From contig OY987242.1 of assembly GCA_963920765.1 (NCBI GenBank), forward strand, positions 38,553,264-38,617,263: 64,000 bases of DNA, given 5' to 3'. Source of the DNA: Ulota crispa (taxonomy: Eukaryota > Streptophyta > Bryopsida > Orthotrichales > Orthotrichaceae). The position numbers and the translations under genes were made by a program. Of this stretch, positions 35,423 through 46,683 are shown piece after piece (position 1 is the first letter of the stretch; every line of letters begins with the position of its first letter). The notes under the pieces were generated by a model. It did no database searches. It was not told the origin of the DNA and saw only the letters and a program-made list of their open reading frames with translations.

Positions 35423-35899
35423 AGTATTAAATGATGCACTGGTTTGGAATGCAAGGCCCCCAAATCCCTTCATTAGGGGGTTTCAAACATAAACTATGGC
35501 CTTTGAACTTCTCACCTCACAGGATCTCCATTCATTAGTGAATTGTTTTCGTTCCCTTGCATGAGCAAAGTCTAAGACACCTGTGAGTTTGCGGAAGTTT
35601 CTAGAAAAGAAGTTTTGGGGTTTGGAGAAGTAGGTGAATGAGTCTCGCAAAACCACAATAGTGAGTTTCTAAAGTTCACTCCTCACGTGAATCACATTAG
35701 GAGTGAAGTCTAGAGGTGAGTCACCTCACAGTTCACTAGTGAATTCATAGACGTGACTCACAACGTGAGTCACTTGTTGTGAGTCACTTGAAAAAGTTTA
35801 AGTTTGAAGCCTCCTATTGATAGGCTGCAGTCGATCATTGTGGTACAAGTTTATTTGTCTTTGTGTTCCCCAAGCCATTTTTGGCTAGGCTCTTGCACT
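35423..35899. promoter_or_regulatory. Cluster of TGAGTCA motifs in otherwise unassigned DNA
   Basis: Four copies of TGAGTCA or its complement lie within 70 bases: 35717-35723, 35754-35760, 35766-35772 and 35780-35786, mostly within the palindrome GTGAGTCAC. TGAGTCA is the GCN4/AP-1-type bZIP site. No gene is close enough to call this a promoter, and it may simply be a repeat-rich stretch. Confidence 0.3.
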
Positions 35900-36289
35900 T
35901 TAACCCCTAAACGCCCATGAGGACGATTATTGTACTGTGGCCCTGAAAAAACATTATGTCCAACAAAAAAAAGTCGTTTCTCATCTTTCTTTTTTTCCAA
36001 AGTGACTGTAAACACATGATCTATCATAGAAGGCAAAAAACAATCTTATCAAATATGCTCATATTTTTAGGTAATCCAAATTGTGAGAAAAATCAAAATC
36101 ACGGTGTTAGGTCCCAAGTTGCCCTTATTGTAATTTTCATGAGGTTGACATGCACTATTGACTTTTAAAACTTTAGAAGCAACACAATTGGTGCCCATCA
36201 ATCAAAACATTGTTGAAGCTACAATACAAACACTGTTGAAGTTACAGTGTGGGTAGGCCACGGCCACCAAGTAGATGTTTAAGGGTTAA
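35900..36289. mobile_element. TTAA-flanked MITE, 390 bp (B type, B5)
   Basis: The left end TTAACCCCTAAACGCCCA and the right end GATGTTTAAGGGTTAA are partly matched. The right TTAA (36286-36289) is shared with the TA-flanked start of the neighbouring H1 element, so the two abut exactly. Confidence 0.55.
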
Positions 36290-37329
36290 GGTAGGAGCAT
36301 CCATAAGCGTGAGTTTAACCCCTAAAGGACCACTTGTCCCTACGGGGGACAAATAGGGTTTTGGGCATGTACTTATGGCTAAACTACTTTGTGTAATTTT
36401 TTGAAACTTTTACGGAAGATGGGGAATTCAAATATATGTGTGGGCATCTAATTTTTCCCTCATTTTGCCATTTATTGAAGAAGTCAAAAATGAATTTATG
36501 AGAATTTTTGTTTGGCGGGCTACCCAACAACTTCTTTTGAAAATTGCATTTAAAAAAAATAAAAATATGAGGTTAGTTCTTTAGACTTATGTATATATGG
36601 GAAGCTTTGAATCATTCAAAACTAATTAATGAGACTAAAGTTATGAGAAATTTTAGTTTGCGAGAGGCATAGTTTTGAGATTTTCCACACCTACCCACAA
36701 ACTAAAACTTCTCATAACTTTAATCTCATCAATTAAAATTGAATGATTCAAAGCTTCCCATATATATGTAAGTTTAAAGAACTAAACTCAAATTTTTATT
36801 TTAAAAAAACTCAATTTTTAAAGAAGTTTTTGGGCTGGCCGCCAAACAAAAATTCTCATAAATTCATTTTTGACTTCTTCAATAAATGTCAAAATGAGGG
36901 AAAAATTAGATGCCCACACATATTTTTGAATTCCCCATCTTCCATAAAAGTTTCAAAAAATTACACAAAGTAGTTTAGCCATAAGTACATGCCCAAAATC
37001 CCATTTGTCCCCCGTAGGGACAAGTGGTCCTTTAGGGGTTAAGGGTTTTGAACATGATGACTATTAGTAGACATCTAGCAAACTCTAGGATCCCATTAGC
37101 AACAAAAAAAATAATGAGTTTGCACTTTCAAATTTATTATTTGGATATTGTGAGAATAAGGTGTGAATTTTTAAAGAGCAAACTGCCATTGTACCCATAA
37201 TCACTATTAAGATTCATGTTCACATGTTGTACATCATCCTTGTCATTAAATCTATCTACCTCCACAAATTTTCCAAGATTTCAAAGCTCGTACTTATGAA
37301 GACCCTCACGAGGATAGGTGCTCCTACCT
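36289..37329. mobile_element. TA-flanked MITE, family H, split by element A2 (H1)
   Basis: The left terminus AGGTAGGAGCATCCATAAGC is matched at the right by the complement GATAGGTGCTCCTACCT. TA flanks both sides (36287-36288 and 37330-37331). A 728-bp family A palindrome sits inside at 36315-37042, leaving about 313 bp of host element. The relative at 51465-51873 has no insertion at the equivalent place. Confidence 0.68.
36315..37042. mobile_element. TTAA-flanked fold-back MITE, family A (A2)
   Basis: A near-perfect 728-bp palindrome: the left arm from TTAACCCCTAAAGGACCACT is complemented by the right arm ending AGTGGTCCTTTAGGGGTTAA, with the turn at about 36665-36690. Each arm corresponds to the left about 350 bases of the longer A1/A5 elements. 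It is inserted at the TTAA of an H element (GAGTTTAA). The right arm holds a 76-codon open frame (36743-36973) also found in the relative at 63269-63995. Confidence 0.82.
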
Positions 37330-37654
37330 TATTATTGCAATAAATCTTCTTTCATTCTTATAAAAAAAAGAAAATAGATAGCAAAAAGAAAATCAATCCT
37401 ATATTAATAATAAACGACACAAAAGATATTGTTGTGCATTAGAAATAAATATTTTTTTTGGAAATACTTCTATATTTTGCCGTATTGGGAGAAACACTCT
37501 TGTAATTTTTACGACTGCAAGAAGACCTCCATGTGAGTTTTACAAAGCAATTACAGTGCAGTGATATATTGAGCTGCACAAATGCTTAAGGCAATGCTTC
37601 CAAGTTAGATTTTGCAAAACACTTTGTTCATCAAAAGAAAAATTTCAATTGTGA

Positions 37655-37726
37655 GGATGAATATACATATACATAAATATGTGTTTATGTATATGTATAT
37701 GTATATATGTATGTCTATATATATAC
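37655..37726. repeat. TA/TATG-rich microsatellite
   Basis: A run of ATATACATA / TATGTATA words. The sequence is able to fold on itself and directly abuts the left end of element C2. Confidence 0.7.
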
Positions 37727-38042
37727 GGAACTGATATGTGTATCACATCCATTGAACTACTGTACCACACCTATTGAACTACTGTGCCATACCTCAGGGT
37801 CAATTTTAGATTTCTACCATCAAAAAGCTGAATCTGAGAATTTGGAATTCAGATTTGGACTTAGAGACCATGATTTAGTCTAGAACCATGAAAAAAGTTG
37901 CAATTCAACAACACCCAATGAAAAAGCTTATCTTTTCTTACAAACTAAAGTAAAAGTAACATTTTTTCCCTAGCTAAACTTTTTCATTGGATGTTGTTGA
38001 ATTGCAACTTTTTTTGTGATTCGAGACTAAATCATGGTCTTT
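37727..38042. mobile_element. Family C Mutator-like MITE, cut by the assembly gap (C2)
   Basis: Starts GGAACTGATATGTGTATCAC and continues with the family C interior (ACAACACCCAATGAAAAAGC, then the complementary TTTTTCATTGGATGTTGT) up to the gap. The remaining right arm is not visible. It contains a duplicated ATTGAACTACTGTRCCA.AC phrase near its start that other copies lack. Confidence 0.65.
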
Positions 38043-38242
38043 NNNNNNNNNNNNNNNNNNNNNNNNNNNNNNNNNNNNNNNNNNNNNNNNNNNNNNNNNN
38101 NNNNNNNNNNNNNNNNNNNNNNNNNNNNNNNNNNNNNNNNNNNNNNNNNNNNNNNNNNNNNNNNNNNNNNNNNNNNNNNNNNNNNNNNNNNNNNNNNNNN
38201 NNNNNNNNNNNNNNNNNNNNNNNNNNNNNNNNNNNNNNNNNN
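38043..38242. other. Assembly gap (200 N)
   Basis: Exactly 200 undetermined bases, probably a gap of nominal size. It begins inside the right arm of a palindromic element, where assembly is prone to fail. Confidence 0.99.
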
Positions 38243-38335
38243 CCTATGGAGATATATTTGCAATTTTGAAATATAAAAGGACGTTTTCCAAAACAAGACA
38301 AAATATAGGGGTATATTTTAAGTTTTCCCTAGAAA
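38243..38335. mobile_element. Right-end fragment of an L-type element
   Basis: The words ATAGGGGTATATTTTAAG and TTTTCCCTAG resemble the right end of the element at 56150-56729. The left part is lost in the gap. Confidence 0.35.
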
Positions 38336-39929
38336 AAACTCAAAAGTGGTTTTTTTTTTTTTTTTTAATTTTTTAATCTTAAATGTAGGATATGCCTTCA
38401 TCTTTACCTTGTCCATACTTTTCTTGCAAGTGGACTAGGTGAAAATTTCAAAACTTTCATGGGGACTAGAACTTAGAGATGAACCAAATTATGTCAAATT
38501 TAGGAAGCTTGAATTTAAACTTAAAGACCCCCAATTAGTCTATCACTGTTGAGTTAGATTAAAGTAAACCTTGAAATAAAAACCAACATTTATTATTAAG
38601 AAAAACAACCCTAGTGGCAATATAAATGGGGAAAAGGTTTGGGTTTAGATGAAGGCAAACCTTTTTTATCTAAAAAACACGCTTTGTAGACTGTTTCTAT
38701 TTCACGGGTAAGACCAATTAGGAAGAATTAAAAGCTAATGGATGTGAAAAATGATATTTTAACTTCATACACTTCAACAATGGCAAATTTTCAACTACAC
38801 TATATAGTCCATTTAGGTTGCCTCAACAATTAGGTTGCCTTATTATAAAAATTTACCTCATGACTCATTACTTTGTCATTTGGAGACACATAAAACTCTT
38901 CAAATATTAGGAACTCATTTGGTTTACAACCTAGACTTGGCTAGTTTGTTTTTCCTAAGGTTTATTATTGTTTTGAGGCCCTTATTTTTGTTGATTTTTT
39001 TTTTGTTAAATTGATCATTGATGAAAATTATTGACTGTATCAATAAATATTTATATATGGTAAAATGTCAAGAAAATAGTATGGAGCAATCTAAATGCTC
39101 TATTTAGTGTAGTTATCTTTGGTTTGGATGGGTTGCATTCAAATAGAACTTATCCAAGGTTTGAGTAGTGGGCTATGTGCGAACTTTTTAGATGATTTTA
39201 GAGGATTGTAGGGCTTCATGTGGTGAAGAGGCTTCATGTGATGAAATGGTGTGTTACGTTCAATTCTTGTCAAGGAAGTAATGAAAATAAATACTAGTAT
39301 TTCCTAAACCAACACTAAATTTTACAAAATTTAGTGGAATTAAAACCTGGGCAAATGTTAGTTTGAAAGTACAAGAGTTATTATAAAAATCAATTTGGAG
39401 GACAAGAAATCAAAGATACTAGACAAAAGTGTATGAAACGGTGAATGAGGAAGAACTGGTGCATTTTGGTGCGAGAAAAAAAAATAAAAAAATAAAAAAA
39501 TCTCCATAATATTGCAAATAGGCTATGGTATTTAAAAATAGCATGTTTTGAGGTTTTCATATCATTGGAAAGCCAATGAGTACTCCTTAAAAAATATAAA
39601 ATTCAAAAGTCCCAAAATGTCACTTTTTCCCAGTTTAATGAATAACTTGTTTCAACAAGGGGCATCTTTCTATGCACTGTTAATAATTATAAGTGCTTGG
39701 ATTTGTATAGGTAAAGAGACTCAATTGCTTATCCACCCACCTAGTTAGAGTATATGCACTTTTACATGCAATCACTAACGTGTCAAAGTGTTTACATCTA
39801 CTTTTGAAAAGTCCTCAAAATTCTTGACTCTCGCCCTTACTTTTCAAATGTGTCACAAAAATAGTCAATTGATCAATCATCAAATGGAGTATAGGATAAA
39901 GCTCACCAAATTTAGGATGAATAGTGATT
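38336..39929. other. AT-rich intergenic DNA, no gene recognised
   Basis: Contains a T run at about 38350-38366 and an A-rich tract at about 39476-39500. No gene or clear terminal repeat was seen. Confidence 0.45.
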
Positions 39930-40723
39930 TTAACCCTTGAGCGCCCCACATGCCAAATTCTAGCCTCCCAAGATCAGACTATGCAGGAAATGGAGTCCAA
40001 ATCATGGGCGTACTATCCTAGAATTGTACTTGGGTTTAGGGTATGGTACTACTCTCATGCCACATAGTGGGCGATGGGGATTTCACCACTTGTACAAGCA
40101 TGGATTTTGCAAGTCAAGTATGACAATAGTATGCTAAAAGTTCATTTCATGCAATTTAGGGTCTAGGTGCGAGAATACAGACCACCAGCTATGGCTGGTT
40201 TCATACTGTTAGGGGTGTTTTGGCAAGCATGGCTTAGATTGGAGAAGGGTTTTGCAGCTGTACCACCAGGAGCTGTGCCCTTGTGGAGGTCAAAGCCTTA
40301 CCCGTACCCCATCTATTGTCCACTATGTAGTGTGACCCTTGCAACTTTGGGCCTCTAAAAAGCGCCTTGCGGATGTCAAAACATCACCAAATTTGGCAGC
40401 AAGTAAGATGCTTGTAAATTGCACCCCTTGCCTAAATTTCATACAAAGAAACCTCCTCTAAGGCATGAATTTTTGCATCCATAGCCGCAAACTCCCCAAA
40501 AATTGGCCAGTACATAGTCAATTATACTTTGACTATTATCATCTCTGAAATGGTGCGGTCAAAAGTTATGTAAATTTTTGGAGGGGTGCATCAAGCACCC
40601 TTTTTGCTATTTTAGCAGTGAATCCTCCGCGATCTCAATTCCCAGCTTGGGGCGTACAATGTTTTCTAACATGGTCCCCTTGGCCTCATTTTCTCAATTT
40701 TAGTGTGGGCGCTTAGGGACTAA
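39930..40723. mobile_element. TTAA-flanked MITE, long B subfamily, 794 bp (B6)
   Basis: The left end TTAACCCTTGAGCGCCCCAC is matched by GTGGGCGCTTAGGGACTAA at the right. The left terminal 40 bases resemble those of 43797-44563. The centre is more GC-rich than most elements here and contains a 63-codon frame (40167-40358) with no recognisable domain. Confidence 0.6.
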
Positions 40724-41334
40724 GGGCCATTGCTTGATACACTTGGTTTGAGTCTCAAGGAAGCACTTTGAGGGGCCTTGAGCACTTATCATCTAAGAAT
40801 TGCATGTGTCAAACCCAAAGAGTGTAACGGTGCAAATACTCTTAGACTGTAAGTTGACCCTCAATCAAAAGTCCCTTAGAACAGCGTGTATCTCAATCTC
40901 AAGCCGTTTTGCACTACCACGGAAAGTTAAGGGGAGAGCTTGAAAACTCTCCAAACGCTGCTCTATACGTGTAGATGGTTGTTGCACAACAAATATTATC
41001 ATGAAACAAGATTAAACATACTCATGTTAAGGTGGTAGAGGCACCCAATTTACCACTCTCCAAGATGCCACTGAACCCCTTGGATGCCATGGAATCTTTC
41101 AAATGCCAAGAAGTGTTGTGGTGTAAGTAAAATGTAATGAACCAAGACATGGGACTTGGGACATAGTGTGAAGTGTTAAATACCAACTTTTGGCCCAACA
41201 ACAATGAGATTTTCAACTTCAGTGAAATCTAGGACATAGTGTCAACCACCTCTAATTCAATGGTGGTTTCTCACTATGTTATACATTCCAACTCTGCAAC
41301 TCCCAACTTTGTTCTTTGTAAAGAAGTAAAACTC

Positions 41335-41375
41335 ATTATCATTATCATTATGATTATTATTATTATTATTATTAA
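41335..41375. repeat. ATT/ATC trinucleotide microsatellite
   Basis: ATTATC repeated, then ATTATT repeated, about 13 trinucleotides in all. Confidence 0.9.
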
Positions 41376-41692
41376 AGTATTTTATGTAATTTTCTTTGTT
41401 AGGCTTGATTTCCAGTTTGAGTTTTGATTTTTGGTAAATCTAATTCTTGGAGCAAAGACCCCATTTCTTGAGTACTAAAACTTCCAAAAGATGATGACGA
41501 CATATAGACGTATTTACGATGTGAATAAGATATGAGACATGGTGAGACCTTACAAATTCCAATTTTTATTTTTTTAACCCTCGGTCAATCAGATTTTGAA
41601 CATTCAATGGGACTTGGTACTTGGAGCACACTGAGCCATAAACCCTAATTTCAACTTCTCAACTAGTGGTATTTCGAACATTCAATACAAAT

Positions 41693-41775
41693 TGAGACTT
41701 GGAACTCAGGACAACTTGAGATTTGGAACTTAGGACAACCTGAGACTTGGAACTCGGGACTTGGGACACGGAACT
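41693..41775. repeat. 24-bp minisatellite
   Basis: Units beginning TGAGACTTGGAACTCAGGAC at 41693, 41717 and 41741. The third is longer and diverged. Confidence 0.8.
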
Positions 41776-42056
41776 TGAGACAAAATGAGGTGTTATGTTT
41801 TCCTTTTTTCAACCTCTCTAACAATCACACTTTGAGTTTCAGTTGGACGTATCATACCCCACAGAAAACCACTAATTTAGGAGGAACTTAGCGAACAATT
41901 GCCCTTTTGTAGGAATTACACACTTTGAAACATTTGTTTATGGACTTCTTTGAAGTATCCATTGAACCTATGTCTACCAAAATTTTATTTCATGTTTTTG
42001 GACTTGTGTGATGTTTAGACATGAAATTTTGAAGTTGGAACGAATAACTCTTTCTT

Positions 42057-43264
42057 TTAACCTTAAAGCACCAACCCTTTTTTCTGTGAAAATCACTGAA
42101 AACTGCCATTTTTTAGGGATTGAGTATAAAGGTAAGAAATGAAGTTTTTTTGAAAACATATTTGTAGGATCTTGTTATAGACTACGGGAGGTACTTGGGG
42201 AAAAAATTAGGTCAATTCATATGGTGAGGAAAGAGATATTAACATTTGAAGTGAAGAAAAAAAGTTTTTTCCCTATTGTCCAAAAATTTCAGAAGCCTTT
42301 GACAACTATTATAGCAAATAATTGCTTTACACAAAGTTGAGGTCTACTTTATTCATGTATAAGACCAAGTTAGGTATGTGTGGGTGAATCTTCTAATGAA
42401 CTGAAGGTGTACAACATTCTCAGCATTTAATTTCTTGGCAAAATTTTGCCTAAATCTTACCTCAATGGGCGGTTGGCAATCAAGACACTAAGAAAATTTA
42501 TGAAAATTGGATGAAATTGCCAGATTCTTACCTAAGTGAAAACCTAGTTTGCCAAATTTTGGATGAAAGTAGCTTATATTAGTAGTTTTCCATATGAACT
42601 TTTGCTTGTCATTAATTCTTTCCAGTTTTAGGCAAAATTTTCTTACTTGCTTGAATTCTGGGGTGCGGGTCGCTCTACCTTGACAAAAACAAAAATTAAA
42701 CCATACGCATACTTCAAAAAATCTTTAAACCGGAAGGTCCTGAAATTTGCAAGTACACTAGGCAAAATTGGAGGATTTATGTAAAAATTCAAAACTTTGA
42801 ATTATATCAATGTGCTGGTAAGGGCTCTTACTCCACTACAATTTGAAAATAAATAAATCAAAGAACAAAAATGTAAACCGCTTAAAAAAAAATGCCAAAT
42901 TTTACAAGGGGCAAAAGGAATGTAGGGTTAGAAATCCCCCAAGATGGGCTCCTTCCACTCCACTCCCCTTTGTCCAATTGTCCAAACCTTGTGCTTGGAA
43001 GGGCTGACCCTCTTTGGAGTCAACGCCCACTTACAAAGGAGAGGCCCTGCCCAAACTGCCCCTCCTCCCCTAATTTTGATAAATCTTGACATAATTTTTT
43101 CTATAAATATCAAAATGAAAAAAAAAAAAAATAGATGCCCACGTAGATCTTTGAATTCCCCATCTTCCATAGAAGTTTCAAAAAATCATTCAAAGTAGTT
43201 TTGCTCTAGGTACATGCTCAAAATCCCATTTGTCTGTGAGGGGACAATGGTCCTTTAGGGACTA
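42057..43264. mobile_element. TTAA-flanked family A element with a probable internal insertion (A7)
   Basis: The left end TTAACCTTAAAGCACCAACC and the right end GACAATGGTCCTTTAGGGACTAA-like terminus (last bases 43242-43264) bracket 1.2 kb. The left 380 bases match the A type at 46684 and the fragment at 7888. The last 170 bases match the right arms of A2 and A6 (CACGTAGATCTTTGAATTCC). The middle includes the repeat J1, which would explain the extra length. Confidence 0.5.
42436..42675. repeat. Dispersed repeat J, copy 1
   Basis: Shares with 44690-44945 the words CATTTGGATGAAAG-like (TTTTGGATGAAAGYWRCT), TCTTACCTCAA and the end GGGGTGCGKGTCG. The boundaries are approximate and the class is unknown. 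Confidence 0.4.
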
Positions 43265-43380
43265 AAAGTGTCTAGGTTTTTATCTAAAGCTTGACAATTT
43301 CAATGTATATCTTTGTGAGCTTGTGCAAGAGCAAGTTGCTTTATGATAACAATCACACATTATAAAGACAATAACATAAG

Positions 43381-43791
43381 GGAATTGATATGTGTACCAC
43401 ACCCTTTGAACTATTGTACCACACCTATGGGGTAAAATTTAGATTTCTACCAACAAAAAGCTGAATTTGAGAATTTGGAATTGAGATTTGGACTCAGAGA
43501 CCATGATTAAGTCTAGAACCATAAAAAGGTTGCAATTCAACAACACCCAATGAAAAAGCTTATCATTTTCCTACAAATTAAAGTAAAAGTAACACTTTTC
43601 TCCCTAGTTAAACTTTTTTATTGGGTGTTGTTGAATTGCAACTTTTTTTTAGGATTCTTAACTAAATCATGGTCTCTTAGCCCAAATCTGAATTCCAAAT
43701 TCTCAAATTAAGCTTTTTGATTGTAGAAATCTAAAATTTACCCCAGGATGTGGTACATCAATTCAAAGGGCGTGGTACACATATCAATTCC
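43381..43791. mobile_element. Palindromic Mutator-like MITE, family C (C3)
   Basis: Starts GGAATTGATATGTGTACCAC and ends with the complement GTGGTACACATATCAATTCC. The interior is as in C1 (ACAACACCCAATGAAAAAGC and its complement). The flanks ATAACATAA (43371-43379) and ATAACTTAA (43792-43800) match at 8 of 9 positions, a likely decayed 9-bp target duplication. Confidence 0.75.
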
Positions 43792-43796
43792 ATAAC

Positions 43797-44563
43797 TTAA
43801 CCCATGAGCGCCCCAACGACTAGATTCTGGTTGCTCCAGATTTTAAAGCCTTGTTTTTGAGGCACTAGATCTAACTTTTTGGTCTTGCTATAAACTACAA
43901 TTATGAAGGCATTCAAGTTGTCTATGTCAATGGAGTAATGGCAAGGAAAGCCAAATTGTTGTATAAGTGCTGCAAGAGATTTGATTTGGTGAAACACCAT
44001 ACGGGGCAACGGAGGCGGTTTAGCAAGCAACGTTTTACATGCTGCAACCGGTCAATATCCCATGCAAGCTTCCTTGTGTAAGCTTTGTGGTAGCGGGAAA
44101 GTTGTTGACAAAGGTTCAAGCATGTTCTAGACCCTTATTATGGCAACTGTCACCGATTGTGCCGGTCATTGTTTTCCGTGCTTTAGCAATTTGAACCCCT
44201 AAAACTTGACATAAAAAGAAGTGCAATCTTCAATAATTTACAAGTGAGTGCATTCACATATAATCTTGTTGCTCACAAAATTTGAGATGAATCCGAGGCT
44301 TATAGAATTTTGTAAAAATCATCAAATAGCAACTACCTACCAAAAAATGAGATTTTGTCATCACATGTTGTTTGATCAAATGTTATAACCTCCTGTGGTG
44401 AATTATTCCCAAAATTTGCAGGCCATTTTCTAAGTAGGTGTTCCACTATTTTCAATGGTCATTTTTTGTGAATCATCTGATTGACCTAGATACAATGCAT
44501 CAAAGTTGTCGGTCTCCAAAAACCCTGATTTTGGTGAATACAGCCTGGGTGCTTAGGGGTTAA
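43797..44563. mobile_element. TTAA-flanked MITE, long B subfamily, 767 bp (B7)
   Basis: The left end TTAACCCATGAGCGCCCCAA is matched by GGGTGCTTAGGGGTTAA at the right. The whole element is the inverted counterpart of 57970-58730 (shared words CAAATAGCAACTACCTACCA and TTGAATGCCTTCATAAT on complementary strands). No intact gene was found; short frames inside are not recognisable. The left TTAA lies within the flanking duplication of C3. Confidence 0.7.
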
Positions 44564-44689
44564 GTAGATTTAACCCATTAGATACTTTTCCTTTCAAAAT
44601 TGAATTCCCATCCTATATAATGGATCGTTACCAATTCAATAATGGTGCATGCCTTTTTTTGGACACAATTTAACAATGATATGTTACAC

Positions 44690-44945
44690 CAGGGAAAATT
44701 TTCATCTTACCTCAAACCTCGACTAACAACCATAAATCTAAAAGAATTTGGTGAAAAAAAAGATGAAGTCGCCTAATCCCTCCCCAAATTTGCACCAAAT
44801 TTATCAATTTTGGATGAAAGCTACTAAAATTAGTATATTTATGGATGAATGCATAAATTGGATGAATGTGCATACATTGATAATTCTATCTAATTCTATC
44901 CAATTTTCTGAAAACTACTAGCATTGTGGGGTGCGTGTCGAGCAA
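44690..44945. repeat. Dispersed repeat J, copy 2
   Basis: See the copy at 42436-42675. It contains direct ATTGGATGAATG-like and TCTATCTAATTCTATCCAAT phrases and ends GGGGTGCGTGTCG. The class is unknown. Confidence 0.4.
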
Positions 44946-45257
44946 AAGTACAACAAATAAACCCTGTGTTATACTTGTTATAGGGGTACAATATTGTGTG
45001 TTGTGAGCGCTTGTTCCATTTTTCCACCCAAAATTGGGATTTCCCTCTCATCGTAGCAAATTGACTAATTAGTTTGAGGTGTGAGAGTGTCAGATGTTAG
45101 ATTTGCTTGATGGTGTTCTTGAGGTATATTCAACAAGGATTGTCCCTATTTTGAGGACTTCATACATGACCGTTGTTCAAAATAAAATAAATAATAACAT
45201 TGTATAGTGAGCAATTGTAATGGCTCCAAGGGGATCTTCAATACTCTAAAGATTAGA

Positions 45258-46189
45258 TTAACCGCTAAAGGACCACATGGCCTTTAGTTTGTCAAAAGAC
45301 ACTCAAAACTGCCACTTATATGGCAAAGTGTAAAAAAGTTTGGAAATTGGTCTTTTTGCATATTTGACCGTAGGATCTTGTACTAGATTAGTATGAAGAT
45401 GTGTCATACAAAATTCAAGAACTTTGACCGCACAAATTGGAAGATATTTGCATTCAAAGTGTAAAAAACAAGTTTTTTTGCACCTTGCATGATTAGATTA
45501 TTTAACTATGAACTATTTTAACTTATAATTTTTGCACCATAGAGTTTGGAACTTTATTTTTGTGTGGTGGGAAGTTGAATTGGGAATCTTGGGAAAATTT
45601 TCAGAACAAAAAATACATAATTTTCATTCTTTAAAAAAGCATTAGGTAGAAGAAGGTATGAGATTGAACAAAAACTCAAATTGCTAATAACCTTGCAATG
45701 GAATTGAAACTCAATAATGCCAATGGTGAGGTTGTTCTAGAAAGCAAACTTCACCCTCTTTAACAATTTTTTTTGAAAAAATGTTAAGCTTGCATTCAAA
45801 ACTAAAGTTTATAAGTTATTTTTTCAAGAAGATGCTTAAATTGCCCAAAAAACAAGATTGTCCATAACTTTCTCATAACTAGCCCAAATGGAATGAATCA
45901 AAGCTTCAGATGTAGAAAAAAAATGTAATTTATGAGAAAAAAATTTTAAAAGATACTTCAAGTTTTTGTAAAAAAAAATTTGTTGCCCAGAGTCCCCAAA
46001 TTTGTGCTTATTTGAGCATAACTTTTGCTCCCTAGCATCGACTGGAATAAAATTTAAATTCCCCAAAAACTGATGTGTTTTCCTATCTTCAAAAAAAAAT
46101 CATAAAAATCAAAACAAAAATTGAGACCATAGGTACCTACCCAAAATTCCTTTTGTTTCCCGTAGGGACAATGGTCCTTTAAGGGTTAA
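45258..46189. mobile_element. TTAA-flanked MITE, family A, 932 bp (A3)
   Basis: TTAACCGCTAAAGGACCACA at the left pairs with GGTCCTTTAAGGGTTAA at the right. The AT-rich interior resembles 46684-47610 in its left part (AAACTGCC, GTAGGATCTTG). No coding gene was recognised. Confidence 0.68.
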
Positions 46190-46683
46190 AAGAATTAATT
46201 GAGACAGTGTTTTTGATTTATCCATCCAACTTTCTATAACACATTGTGCTTTATTTCCTTGCTATGGATTCAAAAAAATAAAATTTGGAAAATTAGCATT
46301 GCTTATTGTTTTATGATTCGTTCATTAAAAATTAATGTCAGTACAAGTAAATTAACTCAAAATCCAAATGAAGATTTTTTAGATTAAATTGCATTTAGAT
46401 TTGCGAAGCTTATCAGTCTATGTATATTGAAATCAGTGTGGACTTTTTTTGGACCTAATGGGGCTCAATTAAAGTGACTCGTTATTTAAGTAGCGTAAAC
46501 ACAGAGGTGATTACTCTCCAAATGCATGATAAATTGGTCCAAATTTTTTGAATGATTTAAAATTCCTTATAGATTTCCTCAATGTGGCTATACTATTTGA
46601 TATGATACAATCGAGGATACAATGCACTACTATGACCAATGTTATTTGATGTTGTGGCTCTAAAGAGATTTTTTATTTGTCAT

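Larger units (their letters stand above)
40724..42056. other. Intergenic DNA with simple repeats
   Basis: No gene recognised. It contains the ATT microsatellite and the 24-bp minisatellite listed separately. Confidence 0.45.

Noticed and set aside
37991-38301. Several open frames spanning the N gap
   Set aside because: They are artefacts of undetermined bases read as open codons.
40167-40358. A 63-codon frame with a CPLC motif
   Set aside because: It lies inside a TTAA-flanked element, the cysteine pair is isolated, and the rest shows no zinc-binding pattern.
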